Source: Symbiodinium natans (taxonomy: Eukaryota > Sar > Dinophyceae > Suessiales > Symbiodiniaceae). From it: a stretch of DNA of 64,000 nt. The translations under genes and the position numbers were made by a program. Shown here in pieces: positions 34,501 to 42,769 of the stretch. The stretch is taken from NCBI GenBank assembly GCA_905221605.1, contig CAJNDS010002773.1, forward strand, positions 1 through 64,000, written 5' to 3'. Each line of letters starts with the position of its first letter. Positions within the stretch are counted from its first letter, which is position 1. Below the pieces are notes generated by a model. The model saw only the letters and a list, made by a program, of their open reading frames with translations, had not been told where the DNA came from and did not search any database.

Positions 34501-37500
34501 CCCGACTCCTTGCGCCCCCTAACCCCTAAACCCAAACCCGACTTTCAGCTTTCAGACGGCCAGGCCGGCCCGTGCCGCAAGGCCTGTAGATAAGCTGTTT
34601 TACATAACGCAGATAAGTTTCTAAGTCCCGAATATGTCAAGCAAAAAATGTTGAACTTATCTGGAACTTAATCATATAAAACAAACTTAACTCCAGGATA
34701 AACAACTTAATCGATACATATCGTATACCTATCAGTCGATAAGTCGGCGGGGTCAATTAAGTTCAGGGTTCGGTTTCAGGGTGTTGGATTCAGCGTTTTA
34801 AGTTTAGGAGGATTCCTACGAGTAACTAACATTGACAATGACGCAGGAATGGTCTGTGAATCATGGTTTCCGAGGGTTACAAGTCCAGGGCATGGTTTTG
34901 GCGATTGCTCGAGCTCTTTGCTGTTCCTCAGAGCAGGCAGGTGTTCCCAACACGTGTGTCTGGGTGTGTTTCCGACACGCACCTGGATTGTTCCCGACTC
35001 GCCCTCCGGCTATTCTCAACACGCACCACACCCATTCCCAACGCGCGCGTTCCCAACACACCCCAGTTGCAACCAACACGACTAACATTCGTGAACAGAC
35101 TACTACGATACAAGGCCAGTCTGCTAGCTTGAATTTAAGCTGGCCATTGCAGCAATCAATGTAGCTAGTTGTTATTTGCATGTGTTTTTTTTAAACCAAG
35201 TACTGGGGGGTATGGTTTCAGTGCGAGCATAAGCACAAGGTAAGGTGGCTAAAATCCGGTACCATGCGGCAAACAAACAAACCTGACCCGATACGTGCTC
35301 GTCAGAATGCACAAACGTGCGTGCTAGCCGGCAACAGAAACAGCAGCAACAGTGACAACAACAACTACCCCTGAGGAGCTGGCTGGAACCAGCTGGTGCT
35401 GTGCTTGACGTAGGGCAGGCTGTGATGTCTGCAGTTCCTCCGGGACAGTAGTGTCCTTCAAGACATTCCCAACAAGCAGCGTCCAACAGGTAGGAACCTG
35501 GCTGGCAAACAATGTCAAGTTGCAGGGCCACGGCGCGGTGATCCAGTGATGAACATTGCAAATATTCCGGACACCAGCACAAGTACACCACCTCGGGAAA
35601 ACTTGATGACTCTACAAAGCCCATGTCCACTGAAAGGGAGTTTGTGGACAGGTTGAAAGTAATGACGACAGGCCGTTGCCCGAACGTCCGTGTCTCGGCT
35701 GTGCTCCCACATTCTTGCATCGCAACCAATGAGTCGTTGACGGAAATACCCACTCCTCGCCAAGGAGAAATAACACAAAACGATCCCAAATAGCATACCT
35801 CGTGGTGCAGGAATGGCCCCTCGGCAATAAAGTATCCCAAGGTGGCGCTGAGATCTAATGGACAGGTCTCCTGATAGCACAAACATGCACGGTATATTCC
35901 CGGTGCCACCCACAGGTGGGTGGTTTTTGAACCGTTCACCATCAAGTCGAACCTGTAGCCATCCGCAGTATTGACCAGGTGGCCGGGAAGGCCCTCGATC
36001 GAGGCTGTTTGTATGCAGGAATCCTTGACGGCAAGCTCATAACCACTTAGGTTCCTGCCAACATCCACAGAGCATAGTTGGCCAACCTGGCACCTGGCAA
36101 CCAGGGCTGACTCTGGCTCTGAACGAAAACTCCACAAATCGCCTCGGTGATACCAATCATGCGGGACTAAACGAACTTGCGGTAAGAAACTCACAGCAAC
36201 TACAACAAGCACACGACAAAGCTGACCCCGTTTGGATGACCAGCAACTCAGGTAGGAGGAGTTGTAGCCGCCGGACATGAGCAGCACCCGGGAAATGCTA
36301 TCCCAGATCATCGCGTGATGGGCCCGAGCCGAGGGACTGTATTCGGGGACTTCAGGCTGAAACCAAGCGCTTGTCAGCAAACTGTACTTGTAGATCTTCT
36401 TGCTATTGCCCAGCTTTCCTGAACTATTTTGGATACCTGCAAAGATGAGCATGGACATGGAATGGGGGTCCCAAGCCGCTGCGTGCCGCCCCATAGCAGG
36501 CGGACTTGTCGGTGTCGCGGGCAACAGCTCTGTCCACGCATCAGCCCACCAGTCGTAGCGGTGCAGGTCCTGCAAGTATTGGGTGCCACTCCATCCTGCG
36601 AAAATCAACATGGACCTGGTCACCGCATCCCATGCAGCGGTGTGTTGGCTGCGACTGCTCGGCCCGGGAGTTGTGGACAAACTCCAAGCATTGGCCACCA
36701 GGGTGTAGCGGTGGAGATCACTGAGTGGATGGCCGTTCTCACCCGCAAAGACCAGCATCTCCCTGTAGGTCTCGTCCCAAACCGCAGAGTGGTCTCTGCG
36801 TGCTAAGGGCGAAGGTGTCGTGGGCGCGAGCTGTGCCCACTCAACTGTGCGCGAATGGAACTGCCACAGTTCATTAAAGTAGGAGCCCAGATGGCTGCCT
36901 GCGAACACGAGCATAGATGCTGATGTTGGGTCATAGATTGCGGTGTGCCCGGCACGGACACTTGGACCAGCGCCTCCAGGGTACAGTTCGTTCCAAACTC
37001 GAGTGGTCCAGTCGAAGTGCCAAAGGTCCGCGAAGTATTCGAAGCGGCCACTGGCCTGGCCCCCAAACACCAGCACGGACTGCATCTGGGGATCCCAAAC
37101 CATGCTGTGGTCTGCGCGGCTGGCGGGACTGGGACTCCGCGTGGGCACGTCACCCCAAGGACTGCACTGGACCCCTGCAGAGGATGCCCCGAATTTCCCG
37201 AAGCTCTAAGACTCCCAGCCGTAAGCTAAAGTTTCAGCTTTCCTGGTGCCCCATATCTATATCCATACCAAAAAGTCTTACACAAGGAGCGGAAACGTAG
37301 TGACGTACGAACCTGAAAGACTGTTTACTGCTGCTTGCTCTCTTCAACGGCCACTCGCCTGCAGCCTCTTGGAAGGAACAGTCATGAACACCCCAGCCAC
37401 GGAAGGTGCAGTCACGAAGGTTCAGCTCGGTTCCCAAGCAGTTCACGTTGTCCGCCACGATGGTGCCCTTGCCAACATTATAGGACAGCGCCGTGCCTCC

Positions 37501-40500
37501 TCCCAAACCCAGTACCCGACAGACCACCCTGGCAGCTGCATCGGTCCAGCCGTCATCGCAGACGAGACCCCAGGAGCCATTGTGAAGGACCTCCAGCCAC
37601 CCGGCTCCATACCCTCCTCCAACCAGGCGGAGGTCCTCAAGGTCGGCCAGGGTGGTGGAAGGGAAAATGTCTGCTGGAACCAAGGCATCGCCCATTTCGC
37701 TTGGCCCATCGCCCACGTGGTTGCTGCTGCCAGTGCCCAGCTGTCCAAATACGCCACGACCCCAACACCGGACAGTGTCGTCACTAAGCAAAACGCAATT
37801 GTGGTATCCACCGGCTCCTGCTTGTAGCACGCGCAGGCCACCCAAATCAACGAATGGCAAATTGTCTCCCATCTCCCCTGGATCGTCTCCAATCACTTCT
37901 TGCTCATTTGGATCATCCCCTACTTGTCCATTGCCGGGTCCAGTGCCCCAACACTTCATGGAAGCCTCGTCCGAGAGTACAGCACATGTATGATAGTTGC
38001 CTGTCACGAGGCTGAAAACCTTGATGCCATGGCCCAGCTGGATGGCAGGCAGCCGCTCTATCTCTCCCGGTGCAGCGCCAAGGGTTGCACTGCTGCCTTG
38101 GCCCAGCTGGCCCCAAGCCCCGCGTCCCCAGCAAACGGCACTGCCATCCTCCAGCAAAGCACAGGTGTGGTAAAGTCTGGCGCTCACCTGGACAGCCCGG
38201 AGCGGAAGGCGAACGGGCGGCAAGGCCTCCCCCATCTCCCCTGGCCCGAAGCCGATGTTGTTTGTGTTCCCCTGGCCAAGGCGGCCGTAAGCCCCATCCC
38301 CCCAACACGTAATTGTACCGCCTACCAGCAGAGCGCACGTGTGTTCACTTGCAGCTGCAAGCTGTAGCACAGCTGCGTTATTACCAAGATCGATTGTGGG
38401 AAGCGCGTCGCCCATTGCGCCGTGCCCGTCTCCGCGACCGAAGGTGTCGCCAAGGCCCAAGCGGCCACCTCGCCCCCAACATTTCACTGATCCGCTGCGG
38501 AGCAGCGCACATGTATGAAATTGCGCGGTCACGACTTGCACAGCCACAGCCTTTTCCCCGAGGTCGACTGCAGGCAGCTGTTCTCCCATTTCATCAGGGC
38601 CGTCTCCAATGTCGTTAGTATGGCCTTGACCTAGCTGGCCGTACAGATTCCAGCCCCAACAAGTGACAGCACCACCATAAAGCAATGCACAAGTGTGATG
38701 GGCCTCAGCACCACAAGCCACTTGGAGCACCTTGGCCCCACCCAAGTCCACCACAGGGAGGCTGTGGCCCATCTCATTTGGGTTGTCACCCAAATGTTGC
38801 GTGGAACCCTGGCCAAGCCGGCCGTTATCGCCACTGCCGAAACATTTGACCTGGCCAGTGGCTGAGAGAAGTGCACAAGTGTGATACTTGCCCCCGCACA
38901 GTGAAAGGAGGGGTGGCACCCCAGCTCCCAGATGCGACACGACAAGGTGGCCCAGCCACACGCTCCCGGCTGTGTGGATCGTGAAGCGAAAGCCCTGCGT
39001 GCCTCTGGGCACGGCCACCTTCTGCTGCAGCGTCGTGGACGATTCATGGCCGGCTGTGGACCAAAGGCTTTGCCAGGCCTCTCCTTTGAAGAACTGCAGC
39101 TGCAAGCTGTGGCTGCCATTCACTGTGTAAGAAAAACCCAGATGTGCGGCGCCTGCCACCATGGGGAAAACAGGAGATGTGACCTGCCAGGCAACTCAGC
39201 AAAAAGCACAGCATGCAAACTCAAACCGAAATCCCAGGCGCCTGGGCGGTCGAATACGGACCGTGGCTATGCTCCAAACCCATGAGGCTGCCGAAATCAC
39301 CAGTAGAGTTGCTCAATTGCATAGTCCATTCGCATGCCTCGGCCTTGACCTCGAAACCAGCAACGTTGCCCTCAGCCTCAAAGCCACGCAAATCTTCGAA
39401 AGCAGCCAGGCCAGCAACGAAGGAGTCGAGAGCCACCAAGTCGATTCTGTCTTCAAAGCTGGCGTTCACTGAGGCCACCATCCGCAATGCCGTGGTTCCA
39501 GAAGGAACTTTGAGGGCTTGCTGTTGCCAGGCAGAGTCGGCAGAGTCCTTGCTTCCCTTCACGAAGAAGCTTGCCAGGCTTGCCCAGTCGCTGTCCAGAG
39601 TCCTCCTTTCGACCTCCAAAACTGTCTGTGAGCCGCTCATCTTGTAGGAGAAAGTCAGCACCATCTCTTGCGTGAGATTGAACGGCCAACTCTCCAGAAC
39701 AAACGCTTCGGTTTCCGAAGCATTGGCGGTTGCGGCCACTTGCAGGTTCCAATCTCCGTCATGAGCCAGCGGCAATGATTTGTCGTCCATGCCTGTGACA
39801 CGCTGCCAGGTGTTTGCAGTGAACCATGCGCACCAAGATGTTTCAAAGGTGCAAGAAAGGGCTCCAAAGTCTGTGGCAGGGATGCCGTCGCTGATGTTGA
39901 TGCCATCCAGGGCCATTTCAGCGCTGACAGGCGTGACACCAACAAAGCGCAAAGCCTGCACTTCGGCAGGCAGGGCTAGCGTGACAATCTGCCAGGCATT
40001 CTCCTGCTGGCCGGCCTGGTTCCACAAGCTCCTCCAGTCCGTCCCGGTCCAATACTGCAGCTGCAAGTAGGCTCCCAATCCGAAAACACGACAGTTGAAT
40101 TGTAGGAGCAGCCTTGGGCCGATTGGCTGGCTGAAGCGCGGGCTCTCCAAGATGGCCTGCTCCGCATGTCAGTGTGGCCAAATGTGGCACGGGAAAAATC
40201 TAAGAGAAGTCTGCAAAAACATGCGCTCGCAAACCCTGTCTGCTTAATGTTGCACCGAACTGGAGTCGGAAGCTTCCGGCCTGGTTTGCAAAAGAATCCA
40301 ACCACATGTGCCAGCGGCCTTGGGCAGCCTGCCATGTGCCAGAGCTGTTGGTTCGCAGCCAGGTGACCTGCTGGTGCGTAAGGCAAATCTTCCAGCCGCT
40401 CCGCGTTTCTGTGGAGTCCTTGTTCGTCCAGGGATAACAGGTCGCACAGCACCGAAATCACCACGGACATGTAGGGTCTGTAAGTAGCTAGTGCTGGAGA

Positions 40501-40799
40501 GTGCAGCCAGGGCTCTGAAGCCCATTCAATGTTCTGCACAGGCACTACATCAAGGTCAATTGGCCCGCCCGCTTCGCCAGAGATGAGGAAGGAGTTGACC
40601 TGCAAGACATCCCACCCGGCCTCCGTGTTGAAGTCCACGAACTCGATGGCCTGCGTGTTGGCGGGATCCACGAAGATGGTGCAGGCATCATTGTCGGGAT
40701 AGTTGCTCGGGTAGTTGGTGCTGCTAATGCAGCCCACTGAATCCATGTTGCAGCTCCTTGGCGCAAAACCAGTGAAGTGACGACCCTTCAGCACGTCAT
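20757..40799 (-). CDS. Gene A: giant multidomain membrane receptor-like protein (gene-level entry)
   Basis: One minus-strand gene is inferred because consecutive exons join in phase. Firm junctions: 39242/39183, 37359/37174, 35369/30441, 29215/29056, 25377/25171, 23808/23765 and 22096/22039. Exon lengths agree with these phases. Predicted order: CUB, three MAM-like domains, seven RCC1-type repeats, SRCR, kelch propeller, two LCWC modules, a GCC2/GCC3 repeat, GCC2/GCC3 arrays with eight more LCWC modules, two SEA-like segments, more GCC2/GCC3, a polytopic membrane domain and a helical tail. The visible coding sequence exceeds 4,300 codons. The start codon is not identified; CUB and MAM exons at 42.8-47.4 kb may be its 5' part. 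It is paralogous to gene B. Function as a surface adhesion or sensory receptor is inference from the domains. Confidence 0.75.
21400..21604 (-). CDS. Gene A: cytoplasmic linker exon
   Basis: After an acceptor (ccgcag) the frame reads 'ESQKKFFPKWRQGAQEKLT', 'VDWMLTVFETDEQLKFRW' and 'PENEKEKKLIPRL'. The gene B counterpart at 59230-59480 has 'CGKQCARWAVKNL' and 'ERVEWVLDVDKRAKL'. Donor not fixed. Between 21150 and 21400 lies an intron. Confidence 0.5.
21672..22039 (-). CDS. Gene A: membrane domain, last two transmembrane helices
   Basis: Starts after CCCAG at 22040 with 'IQLGITTWVKPYANSQGEL', then two hydrophobic helices 'VLLYVRFVLFSTVAALVIFF' and 'VVWIWATFLLALLAAAAAY', then a polar tail 'QVLRNVSAELKRYTEKKG'. 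It aligns closely with gene B ('IQLGMTAWLKPYENDRGEI', 'RFILFSTVAVLLIFFPE'). The join to the previous exon uses a GC donor: TCA-G|GC... CCCAG|GC-ATC restores Gly. Confidence 0.75.
22096..22393 (-). CDS. Gene A: membrane domain, middle helices
   Basis: Acceptor TTTGCAG, then 'VECWGEHHWALAGMSFCG', a hydrophobic segment 'FTWCFGLPLALFARIFLLG', then 'YGYFIQGLEPRFWYWDLV', 'KRADIGMMLVVAYTSIAN' and 'AKAKLLLFPIIS'. Length 298 fits phase 0 to phase 1. The motif 'GYFI.G.E...WYW(D/E)L..KR.DI' is shared with gene B and marks the core of this membrane domain. The preceding intron (22394 to about 22575) contains a C33 run (22506-22538), which is G33 in the transcript. Confidence 0.75.
22506..22538. repeat. 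Poly-C tract (C33) inside a gene A intron
   Basis: Uninterrupted. It would be G33 in the pre-mRNA of gene A. Confidence 0.95.
22575..23131 (-). CDS. Gene A: cytoplasmic or loop exons between membrane helices
   Basis: First exon 23131-22781 (351 bp, phase 0 to 0): 'VNESLKGKALEEQDLNDVL', 'TISIAELREMDDCKIKEAI', 'RDSVPVLWLTLMALWPDSW'. The frame then meets a stop and resumes after 41 bp (or 32 bp with another acceptor) as 'DWAEPTKELLEKFLHMIRC' and 'QRLLPHPDAAW'. Gene B has the two parts continuous ('VLWLTQLAIWPD', 'FLQMIRCSPM', 'QQRLLPHPN'), so the break is either an ultrashort intron gained in gene A or a frameshift. The final donor near 22595 is not resolved. Confidence 0.6.
23270..23765 (-). 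CDS. Gene A: membrane domain, first helices
   Basis: Joined to the preceding exon by a 42-bp intron (23766-23807, GT-AG), which restores 'GGVAKGVNLTTMTAFPW'. Then 'EEQICENNCSKSKWLEWPA', 'FSIFPDMNVGFMAHCRYQE', a strong transmembrane helix 'VLTVLATLLMCSIVVYVVLP', then 'RKEAEALADKVLEVLKRK'. Gene B has 'SIVVCMLMVYFVLPVANLA' here. After about 23370 two overlapping frames both look plausible ('KAAWLSIVRDGTSFSSQL' or 'RLAEYCARRNLILITTHEL'), so the exon end or a frameshift is unresolved. Confidence 0.65.
23808..25171 (-). CDS. Gene A: SEA-like segment, GCC2/GCC3 repeats, juxtamembrane region
   Basis: Acceptor CTCACAG then 'MASRHTQEMVRKQLRAS'. Residues 1-115 look like a SEA-type module (beta strands 'VVDLDLVNVSFPGRR', 'SLVAVVTMRYP'). 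Then come 'CACNPGFGYDAGGCTACALG' and further GCC2/GCC3-type Cys repeats ('CKCEKGTYGEDCAPCPKGSY', 'CKCLPGHQPSE'). A second Cys-rich part ('CASCTFDGLNCSGGFNESG', 'GWYKTGKTVAVQCLV', 'CAAGSAGQLCGECPVQWSRG') has a close gene B counterpart ('SGWFQTAQTLALQCRV', 'MLCGECPAGWARG'). The end, 'WPWLTISIVLDIGRITSMN', begins the membrane domain. Length 1364 ends in phase 2, as required. Confidence 0.8.
25377..29056 (-). CDS. Gene A: LCWC modules 5-10 with GCC2/GCC3 arrays and a SEA-like segment
   Basis: A 3680-bp exon, open throughout. It starts by completing LCWC module 5 ('GVSLLAGDRLAFLSECG', 'YTMCWC') and module 6 ('LQGSGLAVGDELL', 'VQLCWC'). GCC2/GCC3 repeats follow ('CPPGFYCPGGLDDALEQCP', 'CRRGFSWDSLLEVCLPCPAG'), then a SEA-like stretch ('FAFTGSIHVDPGRLPELQP', 'ASLSVVATSADVRYTLSS'), more Cys repeats ('CVCPAGYMSPDSTNSDCQPC', 'GTWSNASGATSNMACIHC'), and LCWC modules 7-10 ('YSLCWC', 'YLLCWC', 'FRLCFC', 'YQLCWC', each followed by a G.L.V.GP-like end). 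It ends with two more GCC2/GCC3 repeats and 'LFNLSISLAEGDL'. The donor GTGCAC lies at 25376. The following 205-bp intron carries A19 (25344-25362). Confidence 0.85.
29215..30441 (-). CDS. Gene A: GCC2/GCC3 repeats and LCWC modules 3-5
   Basis: The acceptor at 30442 splices in phase 1 to 35369 across a 4.9-kb intron. It reads 'DLLQCQCAAGFYWNIDSC', 'CTCTAGYVSTTPGDPASC', 'GNGFFCHGGDHREACPP', 'CDAGHVGNLGSVLCEECPAG' and 'GTWSNISGAISSAACKPC'. LCWC modules 3 ('FNCTSGALCEVHLDGFHL', 'YYLCWC') and 4 ('FRCVRGKDCTDLHVQGVGL', 'HDLCWC') follow, and module 5 begins ('CLQGQACQVQLEG'). A 158-bp GT-AG intron (29057-29214) splits module 5. The exon probably encodes ectodomain; many N-x-S/T sites are visible. 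Confidence 0.85.
31150..31930. repeat. C-rich irregular minisatellite in intron
   Basis: Recurring pieces: 'acccgcgctg' (four times with variants), 'aaaagaaatctttt', 'caccctcccgca', 'aagccacgctggcccctcca' (twice), ending in a near-pure C run at 31911-31928. Long Pro-rich plus-strand ORFs (up to 458 codons) cross it and are artefacts of its composition. Confidence 0.75.
32253..33130. repeat. Direct repeat with ~558-bp period in intron
   Basis: A block from 'gccggacgccagtgccgccg' to 'gagcatcagcgg' occurs at 32253-32420 and 32811-32970. A second block, 'cttctgcctgcgctgcccgc' to 'cccttaaaat', occurs at about 32677-32716 and 33083-33127. Around them 'aagggagtttaggggcct' recurs at least four times. 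Confidence 0.8.
33300..33850. repeat. Three copies of a 'cgtaaataccgtgttttt' unit
   Basis: Copies at about 33311, 33547 and 33807, each preceded by 'gccgaaa' or 'gccagaaa' and followed by a GC-rich stretch, with a period near 240-260 bp. Confidence 0.7.
34040..34495. repeat. Polypyrimidine tract rich in TTC
   Basis: About 450 bp almost entirely C and T on the plus strand, mostly ttc/tct with some att. It is purine-rich in the gene A transcript. Ser- and Phe-rich ORFs on the plus strand are artefacts. Confidence 0.9.
34937..35062. repeat. Minisatellite 'ttcccaacacgc'-like, inverted relative to 30516-30605
   Basis: Five to six diverged units ('tgttcccaacacg', 'tttccgacacgcacc', 'ttcccgactcgcc', 'ctcaacacgcacc', 'cattcccaacgcgcg'). 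The reverse complement of 30516-30605 gives the same motifs ('gttcccgacacgccc', 'gttcccaacccacc'). The pair lies near the two ends of the intron. Confidence 0.6.
35369..37174 (-). CDS. Gene A: kelch propeller, LCWC modules 1-2, first GCC2/GCC3 repeat
   Basis: Joined upstream by a GC-AG intron (37175-37358). It starts 'VQCSPWGDVPTRSPSPASR'; the first Cys completes the SRCR domain. Six kelch-type blades follow ('HSMVWDPQMQSVLVFGG', 'DLWHFDWTTRVWNEL', 'HTAIYDPTSASMLVFAG', 'ELWQFHSRTVEWAQL', 'HSAVWDETYREMLVFAG', 'HTAAWDAVTRSMLIFAG', 'HAAAWDPHSMSMLIFAG', 'HAMIWDSISRVLLMSGG'). After a possible in-frame intron ('GGYNSSYLSC' to 'GDLWSFRSE') come LCWC-type modules 1 ('CQVGQLCSVDVGRNLSG', 'YRACLC') and 2 ('CYLGSFCVISPWRGVGI', 'VYLCWC'), then GCC2/GCC3 'CWECLEGHYCPGGTADI'. 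Its 1806 bp fit both phases. Confidence 0.85.
37359..39183 (-). CDS. Gene A: MAM-like end, seven RCC1-type repeats, SRCR domain
   Basis: Residues 1-80 finish a MAM-like fold ('LQLQFFKGEAWQSLWSTAG', 'GFRFTIHTAGSVWLGHL'). Seven RCC1-type repeats follow, each with 'H(T/N)C.(L/V)L...G.V.CWG...GQLGQG' and a linker 'GD.P.EMG..LP.VDLG'. The consistent Cys pair and the EMG linker resemble the RCC1_2/BLIP-II subtype, which forms a seven-bladed propeller; seven copies are seen. Residues about 505-608 are an SRCR domain ('LRLVGGGYGAGWLEVLHNG', 'WGLVCDDGWTDAAARVVC', 'NCLGTELNLRDC'), whose last Cys is supplied by the next exon through a GC donor at 37358. Length 1825 ends in phase 1, as required. Confidence 0.85.
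39242..40156 (-). CDS. Gene A: MAM-like domains
   Basis: Acceptor (gagcag) then 'AILESPRFSQPIGPRLLL'. The first MAM-like half ends 'ALRFVGVTPVSAEMALDGI'. A second starts 'ALSCTFETSWCAWFTANTW' and runs through 'MVLTFSYKMSGSQTVLEVE' to 'DRIDLVALDSFV'. A third starts 'FEVKAEACEWTMQLSNSTG' and continues in the next exon. MAM domains mediate adhesion in extracellular proteins. The donor is GC (CAG|GCGCCT at 39241) and the 58-bp intron restores 'PYSTAQVTSPVFPMV'. Length 915, phase 0 to 0. Confidence 0.75.
40230..40799 (-). CDS. Gene A: CUB domain exons
   Basis: The first piece reads 'VGCISSTNYPSNYPDNDAC', 'TIFVDPANTQAIEFVDF', 'EAGWDVLQVNSFLISGEAG', 'LDVVPVQNIEWASEPWL', a CUB-type beta-sandwich. 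After an intron (about 40420-40480) a second piece reads 'ETRSGWKICLTHQQVTWLR' and 'MWLDSFANQAGSFRLQFG', finishing the CUB and opening the first MAM-like domain. A GC donor after 'RLQFG' would join in phase to 'AILESP', but it is not the only option. The 5' boundary near 40799 is open; no start codon is obvious. Confidence 0.65.
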
Positions 40800-41507
40800 G
40801 GCTAGCAATTCAACAACCTGTGTGAAATGCATGACCTGAGTCCTGAACCCAGACAGGACGTGCCACGAAAAACTGTCGACAACCTGGCAACACAGATGAC
40901 GGTGGACGGCAATGTGAGCAGCTGATGCATGCCAGGGCAATTGTCTAGCCACATGTATCTTGCAAAGTGTTCCAGGATTGGTTGGGATCAGCAGGCCGCC
41001 AATCCTGCTGTTGCGCGGTACGGGTTTCGTTTGGTTTGTCAGTGCGCTGCCAATCTCTGGTGGGAGTTGTTTCGTTTGGACCTTAACACTGCGTTTCTTG
41101 AGAGGGATACTACAATTCGCAGCATCGCAGCGTGGTTGTTCGGCTTCCTCGGGCTTCCTCCTTGGATGGTACAGTGAATGGAGGAGATCTTGCACCACCT
41201 ACATTACACAGGTTTCTGACGGATCCCTGTGCCCCCTTTCTAACATGACGCGTGCTTCGTTTGAGGCGGTGCAAGATTATGTCGTTGGAACACGTGTTCT
41301 GATTCGGTCTTTGGGTACCCATGTTAAGAAGCGGCATGGGGTTGCTTAGTTAGCAACATTAACGCTTAAATTGCTGCAAGATTTCCTCCATCCACAGTCC
41401 CAGCAGGCACAGCCTTTACACGTGCAGCCTTGACACGTTGATGTAGTTTAGCGACAGCGGGGCGCAGCTGTAATACACGCGGATAATCCTTCCTTTCTCG
41501 GACTGTG

Positions 41508-41720
41508 CGAGTCCACAGTCAACACTCAGCCAACGCTGCAGTCCACACTGCTGACAACACTGCAAATTACGGCAGTTCATGTCAATTCACACATTTCAAG
41601 GTCTCAAATGAAGAAAAATCACAGCGGTTCTTGGCGAAAGACATGCCGCGATTTGTAATGTTTTATGAGCAGTGTTGACTGCAGCGTTGACTGCAGTGCT
41701 GACTGAGCGTTGACTGTGGA
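41508..41720. repeat. Imperfect inverted repeat (foldback)
   Basis: 'tccacagtcaacactcagcc' and following bases (41521-41570) are the imperfect reverse complement of 41661-41715 ('gcagtgttgactgcagcg', 'gcgttgactgtgga'). Arms of about 55 bp, roughly three quarters matching, loop near 90 bp. Confidence 0.7.
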
Positions 41721-42480
41721 GAAAACAATGCCGCTCGCCCAACGACAGCGAGCGTGAACATGGTCCAGCGTATTTCGTGTCCGCGTCCGACAGGCCAGCG
41801 TATGTCTGCTGAGGGCGAGGGCCAGGAGTATCTGGCGAGAACAGAGTCATGAGCGACAGGGTCATGAGTGATGAGTGGGAAGTCGCATCGTGGCTTTCTG
41901 TGTTTTACAGTATTCAAAAACTCCTTCTGGAGATTTTCGCATGGTGCATCCTGTCGGTAGGCCTCTGCTTGCGACATGTTTATGGGTTGAACCTCCAGGC
42001 ATACTCGGCCAGAGATTTGACCGCGAAAGCTTGAACAAGCTCCGGATAGGTTAAAACCTTGCTATCCACGCAGCGCAGCAGCACAGCCAAGGGGTGATCG
42101 CCTTCTTCACGAGACCACACCCTGAAGGAGCGTCGTCATCCCTAGGTAAAATTCCCTGATACCTTGTGTTGGGCCACGACCTTGTGTTTGGCTTAAGCTG
42201 CGGTTGCCTCCTGCTGCTGACTGCTGCTGCGGGACGGGCTGCTTCTGCGCTTCTGCTGACACCGAAGTCATACTCGACGACTGGATTCATCCTTGGAGTT
42301 CTACGCTGGTGTTGATGGTCATTATTTGTGCTGTCGCGCTGCGGGAAGGTGGAAAGTGGAAAGGCTTTGACAAGAGCGGTGTCCAGATGAAATCGCTGTC
42401 AGCACAGGCTCGATCCCCGGCCTGGGCAAGCAAGACTTGAGGCGTCTCATCGATTGTTGAAGAGAGGCCCCGAGAACTTA

Positions 42481-42508
42481 GATGATGATGATGATGATGA
42501 TGATGATG
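42481..42508. repeat. (GAT)n microsatellite
   Basis: Nine perfect trinucleotides. Confidence 0.95.
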
Positions 42509-42769
42509 AGCATAGTGAAATATGGTCCAGGTGGCCGAAAGAGCTGGGATGGACATTTCGGAGGTTTCGCGATTTTTCTGCCTTCGAAAGCTCCAAAAGT
42601 AATAAACTTTTTGATGTATGGTTTTGAAGCAATTCCGATTGATGGCATGATGGTCTTCGTCTTGTAGCCAGTTTGCCCGACCCAACGGGGCCACGGAGTT
42701 TGGGAGGACCAGGGGATCAGGAGACCAGGGCCAAGATGGCCTGGAGGACCAGGGGAACCGGACCAAGGG

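Larger units (their letters stand above)
30442..35368 (-). other. 4.9-kb intron of gene A filled with repeats
   Basis: Bounded by donor AGG-G|GTAGTT (35368) and acceptor CCCAG (30442); the join gives 'SSQLLRGDLLQCQC', in frame on both sides. It contains no supported exon. Contents in coordinate order: an inverted-repeat partner (30516-30605), a degenerate telomere-like stretch (30690-30775), a C-rich irregular minisatellite (31150-31930), a 558-bp-period repeat (32253-33130), a ~245-bp-period repeat (33300-33850), a CA/CG microsatellite (33980-34005), a TTC tract (34040-34495), AT-rich DNA with recurring 'gaacttaa/gaacttat' (34600-34800), and the other inverted-repeat partner (34937-35062). 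Confidence 0.8.

Noticed and set aside
33922-34593. Ser/Phe-rich plus-strand ORFs
   Set aside because: Direct translation of the TTC tract.
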